Below, in pieces: positions 13,317 through 26,800 of a DNA stretch of 64,000 nt; within the stretch, counting starts at the first letter, position 1, and each line of letters opens with the position of its first letter. Made by a program: the position numbers and the translations under genes. This DNA is from Antrodiella citrinella (Eukaryota; Basidiomycota; Agaricomycetes; Polyporales; Steccherinaceae), in NCBI GenBank assembly GCA_004802725.1, contig SGPM01000062.1:1-64000 (forward strand). Direction: 5' to 3'. The notes under the pieces are model-generated. The model was not told the DNA's origin and ran no database searches. It saw nothing but the letters and a program-made list of their open reading frames with translations.

Positions 13317-15412
13317 ATGCGGTTTGGCGTACCGCGCTCACCATCCCCATCGCCTGTCAGGAGGTCAGTATGTTTCTCGACACTGACTTGCCTCGTATTG
13401 AACGTCTTTTGTTTGGCATTATAGACAGGCTCCTCGTAAACGGTCAGGCTTTGGTGTCCCACGGAATCGTTCGGAATCCGACGACTCAGACTCAGAGTCT
13501 GTCGCTTCCTCGTCCTCCGCCTCGTCCGTCGACTCGTTTGCGTATGAATCCGAGTCGCAAGTCCCTGTGCCAATCAAACAGTACGTAACTACTTTTCTGT
13601 TAGCGGTTTTTGGCCTGTGACGTTGACAATTCACCTCGCTGCGCAGGAAGAGACAAACACCACCTCAGACGGCCGAGGAGCAGTACTTCAGGGAGGATAC
13701 CATCGCGTCTATCCGTCTACGAGTGAAATACAGGGATGCATATGAGGACTGGGAGAACCAGACGCGTAAAGACGCCTTCGTACGCGTGCCACATTCTCAA
13801 TCGTGTCTCTATCACTTATTCGTATTGCCTTGTATTGCATAGGTCACTGCACGGCAAGAGCAGACTGCCAGCACCGCCCAAAGACGCCGAACCCAATTGC
13901 AGATGCAGGACAACGAAGATGCCCGTCTCGCCGCCATGCACACTCGGCAGATGGAGGAGGTCGAGGCGCTGCTAGCCAACTTCAAGATGAAGCAGGCGCA
14001 GACGGAGTTCTCGCTCAAGGATAAATGGGATCAACGGTCGAAGGCGGTCTGGTCGAGTGTCCACGGTGTGATCGCCGCGGCTGAGGCAAAGGTGCTCAAG
14101 AAGCTGGAGGCGGAGGAGGCGGCGCGGAAGGCGGAGGAAGAGGCGAGACAGAGGCTGTTGCAGGCGAAGAAAGCGCGCGAGGACGCAGCTAGGAAGGCGG
14201 AAGAGGAGAAGCGGCAGGCTGAGGCTTTGAAAGCTCAACAGGAGGCTTTGAAGGCTCAACATGAAGCTGAGGCACTCCGACTTAGGCAGGAGCGAGAAGC
14301 GCAGGAGAAGGCACAAGAGGAGGAGAGGAAGAAAGTTGGCCTTGCGACCGCTCTGGAAGATTGGCAGCGCGCTAGAGATTCACTCATGGTACGTGCCACT
14401 TTGCTTCTTCGTCACGCTGAAGAATTGGAATTGACCATTGGTATAGAAAGTCAAGATTACAGCTATGAGGCCTGTAAAGGCTGACAGGGAGAAGAAAGCC
14501 GCCTTCAATGTGATTCGCCGGCAAATTGTGGCCAAAGTGGGACAACTAAATAGCGACAGTCAGCGAACAAACGGCATAGTAAGCACTCATACCACTTTAA
14601 ATATGCGTCTCTTACTAAAATTCACAGGCGGGAGAAATTGTCGCCGCGTTACAGACGACACCTCCTCTTCCTGACGATGCATACTATGCCTTACTCTCCT
14701 CTATGGCCAAAGCCATCATTTGCCAAGCAGAGGTCGAGGTCACTGCGGAGAAGCGTACTGCCATTCCCCTTGCCCAGCTCGCTGTGGCTCTGCTGTGTAA
14801 ACTGCAGTCATTCGACCAAATATTCTGGGCCAAGCTCGTCCAGCGCACGGGTGGCTGGGCCATCCCGCTGGTCCTACCCGCTCAAGACATAGACGGCTCG
14901 GACCTTAACCAAGACCAAGCGAAACGAAGGAAGGTGATGGGATATGTCAGTGCCGAGGAGACGAACGCGGAGTACACGCAGAGGGTGGCGGGGATTATGC
15001 GAGTCTACTTCCATATCATTATGAGCCCTCATCCTCAACGACTCAGCACGGTATTTGGTGCTCAGATGTATTGGCAGTACTTCGCCAGGACGCTGAAAGA
15101 GCAGCAACTGCTCTTGTCCAGTGTGGCAGCGGAGATTCTCTATGGTGCGTTACTCACTTCCTTGACTGTTCTATACGTCGAAGACTGACCTATAGTTATA
15201 ATGTAGTGGCGTTGGATGTAGGCGGCGCACAGGCCCGACATATATGGGGAGCGCAGTGGGTGAAGATGCTCGGTCTGCTCTACGCTGGAACCACAGAAGG
15301 CTTCCGCGGGTCGAAGAACCATCTCGTCGGCGGCACTCAACCTGAAGGCATTGCAGCGCGTGTTCGAGTGCAATTGGAGATCGAGAGGATCTTGGCTGCA
15401 CCTCCCACTTAA
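13317..15412 (+). CDS. GLE1: Gle1-like mRNA export mediator
   Basis: Start MRFGVPRSPSPSP at 13317. The N-terminus is Ser/Asp-rich and acidic. A long Ala/Glu/Lys/Arg coiled coil at about 13900-14340 (EAAEAKVLKKLEAEEAARK) follows. The C-terminal helical domain contains ITAMRPVKADREKKAAFN, the stretch QLAVALLCKLQSFDQIFWAK, and RVAGIMRVYFHIIM. The end is LEIERILAAPPT, stop at 15410-15412. The order of acidic N-terminus, coiled coil and GLE1 domain is diagnostic. Gle1 with inositol hexakisphosphate activates the DEAD-box ATPase Dbp5 at the cytoplasmic side of the nuclear pore to release exported mRNA. About six introns, no breaks. Confidence 0.9.
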
Positions 15413-15653
15413 TTTTGGCTATAAGCTACGTCTCGTAACGACACTCATGACGGATTGGATTTGTTTGCATTGCTCTTTCGTTGTTCGATGTGTGTATAAG
15501 TACTAGCGTAACATTTATCGGGTTTGGCCATGCAGATATGTGTAGCTTACATACATCTCATTCTCATTTGTGGTACCAAAGGACTGTGGCATTCTCGTCT
15601 GCGTACAAACGTCTTGGACCAACAAATAGTCTCACTCATCTAAATGGCCAACT

Positions 15654-16447
15654 CTACTTCTGCTGCTCCTTCACATATGGCGTGAACTCTTTCCAGCCGT
15701 CCTTGCCGCCCCAAAGCTCCTTCAGGCCCTTCTCCGTCAAGAACTGGTGGTCCTCCCAGTGGAAACCTGGGAAGACGACCTCGGTGATGAGACAACCGGT
15801 GTATTGCTGTTTCGAAGGGTCGGCCTTGGCAGCAGCTACATCTTCGGGGAGGAGGCGAGACTTCTTCCAAACGTTCGAGCCGACCAAGAGTTGCAGTGAT
15901 TCTCCGGCGTGGATGTTGGGACCTATGACCTTGATCTCAACTTTAGGAAGACCTCCATCTGTCGCGGGCGTGATCAAAGTGTACTCCGCACGACCTTGAT
16001 GGAGCACATGCATCGTCTGCACAAAGAGGGATTCAATAAGACCTAAGGGCCCTGAGGTCAATAAGATGCAAGTAGACGCACCGGAGACTTGTTCATGTGA
16101 AAAATACCCTCTGGCTCTTCGTAAGCCAGGAGATAATAGATAGTGGTAGCGAGCGAACGCAACTCTCCTTCTGCACACGAACGCAATAGTCAGCACGCTG
16201 CGTAACATAGCGTGGAAGCTAACTCTCACCTGCAAAAGGAGAGGCAATTTCATCCTTCTGCCTGTCTGTCTCCGCAAAATATCCTGATAGACAGAACGGC
16301 TAAAATCAGTCCATGAAATTCATCAGCATATAGCCAAGCGATCGGCGCACCTCCTTCGACGTGCTTGATCAGGCTCAACTGCTTGATCAGCTCATCGTTC
16401 GGGATAGGGTATGTCAAGTATGAGGTGGGTGTAGCGGACATGGTCAT
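15654..16447 (-). CDS. DUF985/cupin-fold protein (YML079w-like)
   Basis: Two in-frame ATGs lie at 16447 (MTMSATP) and 16441; I chose the longer. The N-terminus is TYPIPNDELIKQLSLIKHVEGG, and further exons give SLATTIYYLL, SPTMHVLHQGRAEYTLI and KVIGPNIHAGESLQLLVG. The end is HWEDHQFLTEKGLKELWGG..KEFTPYVKEQQK, stop 15654-15656. It matches the small cupin_5/DUF985 family: a beta-barrel protein with a buried small-molecule pocket and no settled function. At least three introns. It converges on GLE1 with about 240 bases between the stops. Confidence 0.8.
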
Positions 16448-17403
16448 TATTGTTACTGGGAGACAAAGGTGAGGGTGTTGGAGATCTCGTCGATCCGGTC
16501 CTCTTTATGTATCCGTAAGTATGGTCGTCAGTTATGATCCCAGGTGCAGCAAATCCGAACAAGCGGCCAGACTGCCGGCGACTACCCTTTAGTATGAAAC
16601 TCGAGGTGATACTGCTGCTGATGGTACGATTATCTTTTGTCACAAGGTCAACTGCAGATAACTCCGTAGAGATACGCGACCTGCGGCGTCGTCTGTCAAA
16701 GTTTGCCGCCATTTGAGGATATGTGCAGGATGTAAACGATGTGTCCGCAGAAGGGCGGGGACGTCATTCGATAGACGCCTTCATTTTGATAACCACGTGT
16801 AGTATCTTTAGATTAGATATGATTGGCGCCCTAGTGATGAGCCCCTGAAGGGCCCTGACAAGTAACAGATTTGCAGTTTCGAATCGCAATTCGGAGACGA
16901 CAAGTTCGAGATATCTTGTGTAAGCACTGCGCATCGCATATGTATCACAGTCCATTACCCACGGTGGAAGGATCCTTGCTTATATTTAATGACAGTCGGG
17001 GCTCTGACATCTTTGAGGTTTGGATATACAAGCAAACACTGTGCTTACTAACGAGGGGACGATAGGCAGAGATAGGTCACCGTTCAAACGTTCAAGTTGT
17101 GTCCAGATCCTGATCGCGCAATACGACGATGTCGCAACTTGTATTAGTGAGCGATTTGAACAGAAGAATCCATGACGGTGGTATATTCACAGGTAGCCAG
17201 TCACAGTGCGGTGTGGCTGACCACGGTACGGAAGACAGCCGTTCCGTCCGGTATAAAACCATCGAGTACGAGCAATTACAGATATCAGACTTTCACTTTA
17301 TTTCCCATCGATATTCGTCGATACATCCCTACGTCTGCACCATAGCTGCAGGTTGACCTACAAACCAACACAATTTACGCACCCCTCCACCCACTTTCTC
17401 ACG
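16448..17403. other. Divergent intergenic region: cupin and OYE promoters
   Basis: Nearly 1 kb with no gene I can support. A TATA-like TATAAAA sits at 17252-17258, about 150 bases before the OYE start codon. Confidence 0.45.
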
Positions 17404-18866
<1,463 letters not shown>

Positions 18867-19322
18867 AGTGTGTTTTGACGAATTGGCTTGCCTGTTTCTT
18901 TCCTCTGCGTGTATACCGTTTTGGTAGACGGCCAGACCTCAATTGTAGATTGGTTTTAGACCTGTAATTCGACTGCAGTGAGATTTCTATACTGTACATG
19001 TGTTGTGTATCATTGGAATGACTTTGCTTTCCACCGCGTAGTGCCAGGAAATATTTCGCGACTCAGAGTGATACAACGGCTAACCAATAAATTTTCAGTA
19101 CAGTTGAGGCTACAGGGAGGTATAGACATGTGCAAGTCGAACAAAAGAGGCTGATAGAACGAATTAGAAGACACCAGTATGAGAACATGGGGAACCAAAT
19201 GTTGCGGAGATGAGAACGAAATTTTAGCGAGTGAGAATGGCTCCGCATCTCTAATCGGAGGGAGCGTGAGCAGCAGATTCTGTTGCTTGGAATACATACA
19301 ATGCGATGTATCATTGGATCTT
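18867..19322. other. Convergent 3' intergenic region between OYE and P450
   Basis: About 450 bases. No coding or structural feature I can support. Confidence 0.4.
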
Positions 19323-21590
19323 TCAGTAGTCGTTCATGATCAGTGCTTCAGCTGCAGCTGACCGTGGCTTGAATTGACAAGTGAATGAGGTCGGGAACCT
19401 GAAGGACACAATGCGTCAGTAAAAAGGGAGATGCAGTGCGTCGTTATTCTGCGTACGAGATGACGCCTTCTGTCATTCTGAAGTCAACAGGAATGGGTTC
19501 GCCCTTGGCATCGATCGCACGAGTGATGTTGAACGTGTGCAATACCGAAGTGACGATGCTGTATATCGAGTTCAGTGTCATTGCCGTCCCGGGGCAAATC
19601 CTATAGAGTTACTTGCGTCAGATTGTATGAGGGAGTATTGATGAACAGGTCTGGAGTACGCACCGACGTCCGAACCCAAACGCCGCCGAAGAAGGATCCC
19701 GAACGTCAGGGTTGATCTGACCGTCCTTCAAGAACCGTTCGGGGATGAAAGCTTCTGGGTTAGGATATTCTTCAGGATTGTGAAGGATCGCCCTGCGGAT
19801 TGATGTCTCAGTATCTGATACAGCGGTTCTCTTGGTGTACCGAGATTAGAGTGTGTACGTACCACGCATTCTAGGAACAAGTAAACAAGTCAGATGCAAT
19901 GGTAATACTTGTGAACCTAATACACTTACGCCAATGATCATCGAGCCCTTCGGAATATGGTATCCGCGATACTCATCATCATCCGAGGAGTAGTGAGGAG
20001 CAGCTCGAAGATGAATTCAGTCGTGGACCTGACATGAAAAGAGAAAGACAATAGCGCACCCAAGGGCGTAACAAGCTGCCATCTGAGTATCTCTCTCACT
20101 ATGGCTTCAATGTATGGAAGAGAATCGCGATCGTCGAATGAGGGTAGCCGATTTGGACCAACAATCGCATCCATCTCCGCTTGGGCTTTCTTTTGCACTT
20201 CCGGATATAGCACCATGGCGAGAACGAAGGTGAGTAGGGCCGAGGTTGTCTGACGCCCACAAGCCCATCAGGAAAAGCAGATGACTTCGAACACAATTGC
20301 AAGGACATACGGTATCAGCGCCGGCTGTTGGAGAACATATTCAATGATCAGTATGTGGGTATCTATCACTTGGAATGGGTTCAAGAACTCTGACCTCCAT
20401 AGGCTATCGCCGCGCTGTTTCTGCATGTTTCCTCAACCTCCTGCCTGGCCGGACCATCCGGGAGATTTTCGATCATGGACGCAGATACACTGGGACCAGC
20501 TGTTCCAGTCATCTACAAGATTTCGGGGAGGCATGATCAACACGAAGATCAGATACAGTGTGGCATCAAATACTTACAATACCGTTCTTGACCGCCTCAA
20601 ATGGCTCGACGGACATTTGCATAGAGAGTCGTCTGTAATGAGTAGCAACTTTCTGGAAGTTGGCGCCAGGAAACCAGGCGGGGATATGCTGGACTGAAGC
20701 AACATACTCAGCAAGATGTGCGAATGTATGGTGACAGAAAGGGACATACGTATCGGGATGAAATCGACAAGCCATTTCCCAAGGATTCCTCCGATAGAAT
20801 AACCCACAAGAGCATGTTCGACCAGTTCGACCCATTCATCATGTTCGTCCTTGACATCGAAGCCATAGGTCACTTTCATGATAGTGGCCGACGTGGCTCT
20901 GCAAGGAAGACAAACTTAAATCACGTATATCGAGGAATGGAACAACGATCTGCTTACTGCCGAATGTGCTTCACGAAGTGCTCGGGGGTAGATTTCAAAC
21001 GCCTGAGAAGCTCTTGGCTCTGAGCGGTCTGCACACCTTTGAAGGACTCTGCAGCACGGGTACCAAAGTACTGGTGAAAGGTCCTGCGATGTCTACGCCA
21101 TCTCTCGTTATATGGCATAAGAGAGATCGCCCAGTGGTATCCCATTCTGTAGGCGGTAAGGCACTTTACATTACGCCACAGATAGCACTTACAAATCATT
21201 GAGCATGGTCAACGGAAATCGACTAGAGTAGTTGGTAGACCGCTTGTCCATCAAATCCGCGCATGCTTCGGCCGAATTGAGGATGACCACAGACAGCCCC
21301 GGAGAAGTGAGATACATGATGTCCCCTGGTACACTGTATGAGATTATATTATGGAATATGTGGCGAAGACACTTACCATATGTCTTTGACATAGTGTTAT
21401 ACGCCTCCCAGGGTGTCTTCAACGGAATGTCACGTAAATTGCCGATGAGGGGCAGCAAAGGTGGACCGGGGGGCAACGGGAGCCCATGAGGATTCGCATC
21501 CCGAGAGCGTCGCCAATTTCGCAATTGAACGNCGAGGATTGCAGCCACAATCATCCATGAGACAAGGAGGTAAGTTGGGTACCCCGACAT
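19323..21590 (-). CDS. Cytochrome P450 monooxygenase, apparently complete
   Basis: I use the ATG at 21590 (MSGYPTYLLVSWMIVAAIL, a membrane anchor); the longer open frame opens with GTG. Then GLPLPPGPPLLPLIGNL, WAISLMPYNERWRRHRR, the I-helix, AGADTT restored across an intron near 20238-20312, LVLAMVLYPEVQKKA in the next helix, ExxR in VREILRW, and the heme region FGRRICPG. The last exon ends FKPRSAAAEALIMNDY, stop 19323-19325. Ten or more introns, as usual in basidiomycete P450s. One ambiguous base at 21532 falls in the anchor. Such microsomal P450s oxidise secondary metabolites or xenobiotics. Substrate unknown. Confidence 0.85.
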
Positions 21591-23859
21591 TGCAAGTGAC
21601 ACTGGTTGTCGACAACTCGGTGAGGCATCCTGGTACTTATGGGTTCCCAGGACAGCATCTCATCTCTTATACACGCCGAGATCATGCGGTCCTCCATCGG
21701 GCTTGGACGCTCTGAGAAGTCTGAAGTTGGACATTGGAATGATGATATATTCGAAGAGAAGTGACGAGGAATATTTCCTGGCAAAATGGTCCGCATCCGT
21801 TGAAGCCGGATGCAGGATCCNATGTTTGAGATCTACCCAAATCGCGAGATTAGCGACCGAAATTCGGATGANATGTGTAAAGATGCGTACAACCGTCATT
21901 ATTCTTGAAAAAAGCNACCACTGTCGACTAATGCGAACGTGCAGCTGGTGTGTCAATATATCTTCACAAGTCCTCCGCCTCCCCTCCATCTGCCTCCATC
22001 CGTTGGCAGTGCACGCTTATGNGACACGCCAAGGACACGANATCTTTCGTCGTTTCATGGGCGGGAGCAGTACCAGTGAGGTTNAGCACTCGATATCATT
22101 GTGCATATGCAAAGGAGATACNCAGATGCGTAACGACTGGACNTCGCCGAGCGGTGCCTTCGATGTCCAATGATCCTCACCATCCGGATGCTTATTGTTA
22201 TGTTGTGCGACAGGGAAGCCACATAGATAAACAGCTCAGGCCAGACTGAATCAATCGGTCTGCTGGTCCACACCTACGCAAGGTAAAAGGTTGTCAGTGT
22301 AGTTGTGCAATATTGTGTATACGTGCGCGGCGCGCACGATCCAGAGCTATTTTTACAGGCGTAAGTAGCATGCTTCCTGAACGGTTGCTCGCCGTGACAG
22401 TGACCCTGAACTCCGACGGAGGCGATGCAAAACGGTCTAGCATGGATAGTACTTTCGCGAGAACGCTGGTCCCTTGCAACGNGTGCAGTTTGAGCCATGA
22501 CACGGTCATCCTTATGCCGAACACATAATAACAAGGGTGGCAATCGGGGCAAGCCGTGCACTCAAGTCGAGAATCCTACAAAGNCCATTGGTATTATGAG
22601 TATATGTTTGAATTCANGGTNAACACGGTGTCTCCGNTACTCGTGAAGATGTACAGCCGCATAAAAGAAATAGAGAAAACTGCGAACCTGCGTAAAATCC
22701 TAGATAGACTCCCTTTCTTGTTCCGGTGAATGGATCCGGAAAGTGGATGCACTACTGAACGGTAACCGACGCTCGCTTATTGTCAAGCACTCCGGAAAAT
22801 CCGCAGCCTCGAGGCAATAGATGANNATATTCCACAGCACGCATTGAATCAAAGGACAAAATGTGACGTTGAGAAGGCTGTTCATTCTTCGCTGGCTTGA
22901 CTTGTGTTTGACTGGTACGTGTTCGTTATCAGGAAGCGCGCTCGGAGACGGAGATGAACGTACTGATCTCCCGAAAGAAACACGACNGACACTGTCAGGT
23001 AAATCTTCCGTTCCTCTACAGCACTCGATAAAAGCTCTTTGGGAGTGGACACGCGGAATGCAACCCTGCGGCTTGGTAGAAGACGAGCAGGCTTCTGTGC
23101 ACGGAATTCGGCAGGATCTGACAGGATATCGAGGCAGAAGTGGACAGCATCCACGGAAGACTCGCTACAAAACACACTGGTGACTTATGAGCTAGGTTTG
23201 ACATCACCCCGACACGAACCCGTGGAACGTCATTTGACCAAGAGGTTGGACCAGGAGATGCCACTCTATTGAGTCGATGCGACTAGTCTATTGCGACAAC
23301 TTCAACGAGACAATGTCGCCGTCTCGCTCTGCAACACGATGTCGATATCAACAAACTTGTCATCAATGGCAACTACCCTATGAATTGTACACGTACCCGA
23401 TTTGCAAAACCCGCCCACTGCAGCTCACGGCCATCTTGTTCGATGACAGTAGTATTCTGTGTATAAGAGGGAGTAACCAGTAAAGAACTTTCATAGAAAC
23501 CATGTTGTCCGTTGTATTAGAAGTGATTGGGCGGAGGACGATGGCACAAGTCTGCCAAGTTCCGAAGTTTTGGCTTGACGCGATACGACCAGCCCTAAAG
23601 CGGGAAATGCCGACAGCCAGTACTGTCGGGTGAACATGACGATGCGCACGGTCACTGCTCTAGTACACCGCTGATATCTGAGTATGAGAACTAGTGAGTG
23701 TTTCTCTGACAGTACTACGTGCTGCAGTACTAGAACTCATATGTGGTGGCACGCGTCTCACGTTCGTCTGGTATGGTACGCTCTCTGAAATTATTCGTGG
23801 CGTTTTGGCAGCTAACGCGGTCTGCTGGCGCAGAGTCCAGAGACTCCAAGGTCGTGACA
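21591..23859. other. Gene-poor divergent region with clustered ambiguous bases
   Basis: About 2.27 kb between the P450 and IML1 starts. Sixteen N positions lie between 21821 and 22987, plus one at 21532 in the P450, all single or paired. Open frames are short and none matches a family I recognise. The scattered Ns suggest uncertain consensus (polymorphic haplotypes or collapsed copies) rather than a sized gap. A decayed element is possible but not demonstrable by eye. Confidence 0.5.
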
Positions 23860-26800
23860 ATGTCCGCCTCACGTTCTGAATCGCAAGTCCCTAATTTACG
23901 CGGACGGAGGCGGTCGAATACTGCGCAAAGTGTCTACAAAAATCCTCTCCTTCCCACAGCTCCTCTGCAAATCGGAGATTCTAAGATCCTCACCACGTGG
24001 GTTCACGATCCCAAAGAGTCTACTGCAATCACTTTGAACCAATCGTTCTGGCATGGGCTTGTGGAAGGAGATTTATTGCAGCTATCCGCGACTCATTCGG
24101 AGCAGTCATCCGGGTTTCTCTTCATTGTTCCGAAGGACGAGGGAGTTTCCAAACCTCAGCTTCAGGTAACACATTCGTCGAGTATATAGTCCTCCGGGAG
24201 TGACTAGAATGACCAGATTTCTGTCCCGAGGCCCGTCGCGGAAAATTTCGGCTTGAAGAACAATGGAGAGGTGCTTCTTACCAAGGTGCGTGCTTCATTT
24301 TGTGTCACATCATACGAAGGCCGCTAAGTTTCCGTTAAGGTCGATCCAGATAAATGGGGCGCCGATCTCATTGAATTGGTCTTTCAAGATCAGTACCTTG
24401 GTCGTAGCGAGATGTGGAGGTTGAACAGCTATCTCGTAGGGCATTGCGCGTATACTCTTCAAGAGGTATCATTCATCGGTGTAATCGTTGCTCAAGTTCA
24501 AGCTATTTACATTGGCGGGAGAAAGGCATGTACCAGTGTACTACTGGCTAAGCTATGGTCCTAATCCCTGCTAGGTATCTACGGCGTACGTCACATCCCG
24601 GACCAAATTTGTCTACCGATCTCTCTCTGCCAAAGTCACCATGTTCATCCAGGTCTGCCGAGAACTGTGGGACTTCGCCGGAGATGGAGAACGCTACAAC
24701 GAGAAGATCGTCCACTCATTTCTACCAGCTCTGTTCTCCAAATGGCGGGACGCTGGCACAACACACATCCTCACCATCGTGCTTATATCCAGAGTTTATT
24801 ACGACGAAGCCGAAATTGAGTATGCTGCAGGTCCACTACGGCGCGATGGAGAGAGAAAGTGGTACAAGGATTTTTTCAAGGTCATTACCGATCTGGAAAT
24901 GATCTACGACTGGAAACCCACCCTGGTCAGCCTGAAGGACTCGTTTTGGGCGTTTCAACGCGACATTCTATTAGCGCACCACCACCATCGAGCTTCCCTT
25001 GTAGCGCCGGATACCTCCCCTGACCATGTACGCCTTGTGGGCCGGCTCTCATTCGCTCACGAAGGACCAGTCCTGGAGGCTCTCAATCTCGGGTTTAACC
25101 CCACCGAAACGCACTATATAGACAGGTCTCTATCCCTCACAGGCTCCTCCACAATAATCATAACTCCAGGCACCGGATACTTTCGTGTATCCAAGAGGTT
25201 GTTGCGATTAACAACCACCCGTATGCTGGACCAAGGTTTTGCCGTTGATTTGGTGTCCCTCGCGAAGCCTCCTCTACACCAAAGCCCCATATTCGCTTTC
25301 GAAGGCATTGAACCCGAACTCAAATCAGATATGGCGGGCAGAATTGGTGCTCGCGCCTTAGACCCTTTGTGGGGTGGTGACGATGGGAGCGGTGACAGTG
25401 TTTCTCGCGAGAAGATCTTCTGGTGGGAGCCATTTTGGCTCTCCGTCTCATTCTGGGACAAACAAATGGATCTTCCGTTTAGAGAAGACAGGTGCGCACA
25501 TTCTGACAGCTGTTTTGAGTGTCGTATTCACGTATCTTTCAGGTTCATTGCAAGAGCGAAAATGCCAGAGATCGAAATGTTGGGTCTACTGGATCACGAC
25601 GTGCTCTCAAGCATCGAGCTCCCTTTTCTTCCTGATTTACGAGATCCCTCAGCGACCCCTATCCCAGGCAGCGACACCAATATTCAGCTCTGGAAGATGG
25701 AGGCAGACAAGTTTGATATGGACATCTTCGCGGTTAAACCAGAGCCGTCAAAACCAGCCGTTACCGCCAGAAACTCTGTCGCATCGTCGGGCAGCGGTTC
25801 TTTATTGAGCGCATCGTTCAGGTCCGTTGACAATGTGAAGAGACCTGCATCAAATCGGGTCGCAGAAGTGTCTAGGATTGCCCCCATTCAGGAAAGCCCT
25901 CGTCGCATCGAGGCCGAGCTGCTAAAACTTGAACTCGATGGGACCAGCGAACACCTTGACATCGGCGGCTTTCCTCGGATGAGTACTTCTCCGTCGCAGT
26001 CATCCATGCGATCTGTCCGATCCACCACCTCAACTACATCGAAGGCAACGTCCACCGCGAGTCCTTCCCGCCCAGCGGCGAAATCGAGATTCACACCCTC
26101 CTGGCTCTTGAACACTTTCACCAGGAGCGGCTTGAGTCAGCCTCAGACTACTGCCATCTCTGCGTCAGGTCAGACTAGTCCGGGTGTTACTGACAATTCT
26201 TCCACATCTTCAACCGTTACAACTCGTGTTGCTACAGTGGCTGTGACGCCGCAGACAAGTCTGTCCAAACCTCAATTGCCCAAACCAATGGCCATCAAGA
26301 GCAAGACCATTGGTCGGACGGGCAGTGGCCGAAATTGGGACGAAGACATCCCTCATCCTCACCGCGGTTCTCTCACTCGACATTCTCCCGTTGGAACGCC
26401 GCCTCGCGACGAGCCTGTGTTCGGCAAACGCTGGAGTGGAAATCTCAGCAGCGGAGGTTTCAATATGTCTGCTTCTCCATTCATACGGGTCAATCCATCA
26501 AAGCCTTTCAGAAGTGTCCCGTACTCCGCGTCATCTCTCGCTCGACGATGGCAGCATATCTTCGCAAAGCCATTGTCTAAACACGAGATCAAGTGGAAAT
26601 CTATGATCACGCCGGCTTGTCTTCCTCTAACTGTAGAGTACTTCCCGCCAGCATCCGAGCTGGAGAACTCATACGATGTCTTCTCTTATGACTTCGTTGT
26701 CGATCCTCCGGAGATGCGGCGCTCCTTCTTGGTCAAACCTCCCGCTACCACAGGAAGTGCCGAATCAACTCGCCGCGCGTGGGCTCTCGTAGTCATGCGG

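Noticed and set aside
26310..26606. Overlapping frames inside IML1 and other long genes
   Set aside because: They are antisense or shifted shadows of a clearly conserved coding sequence.
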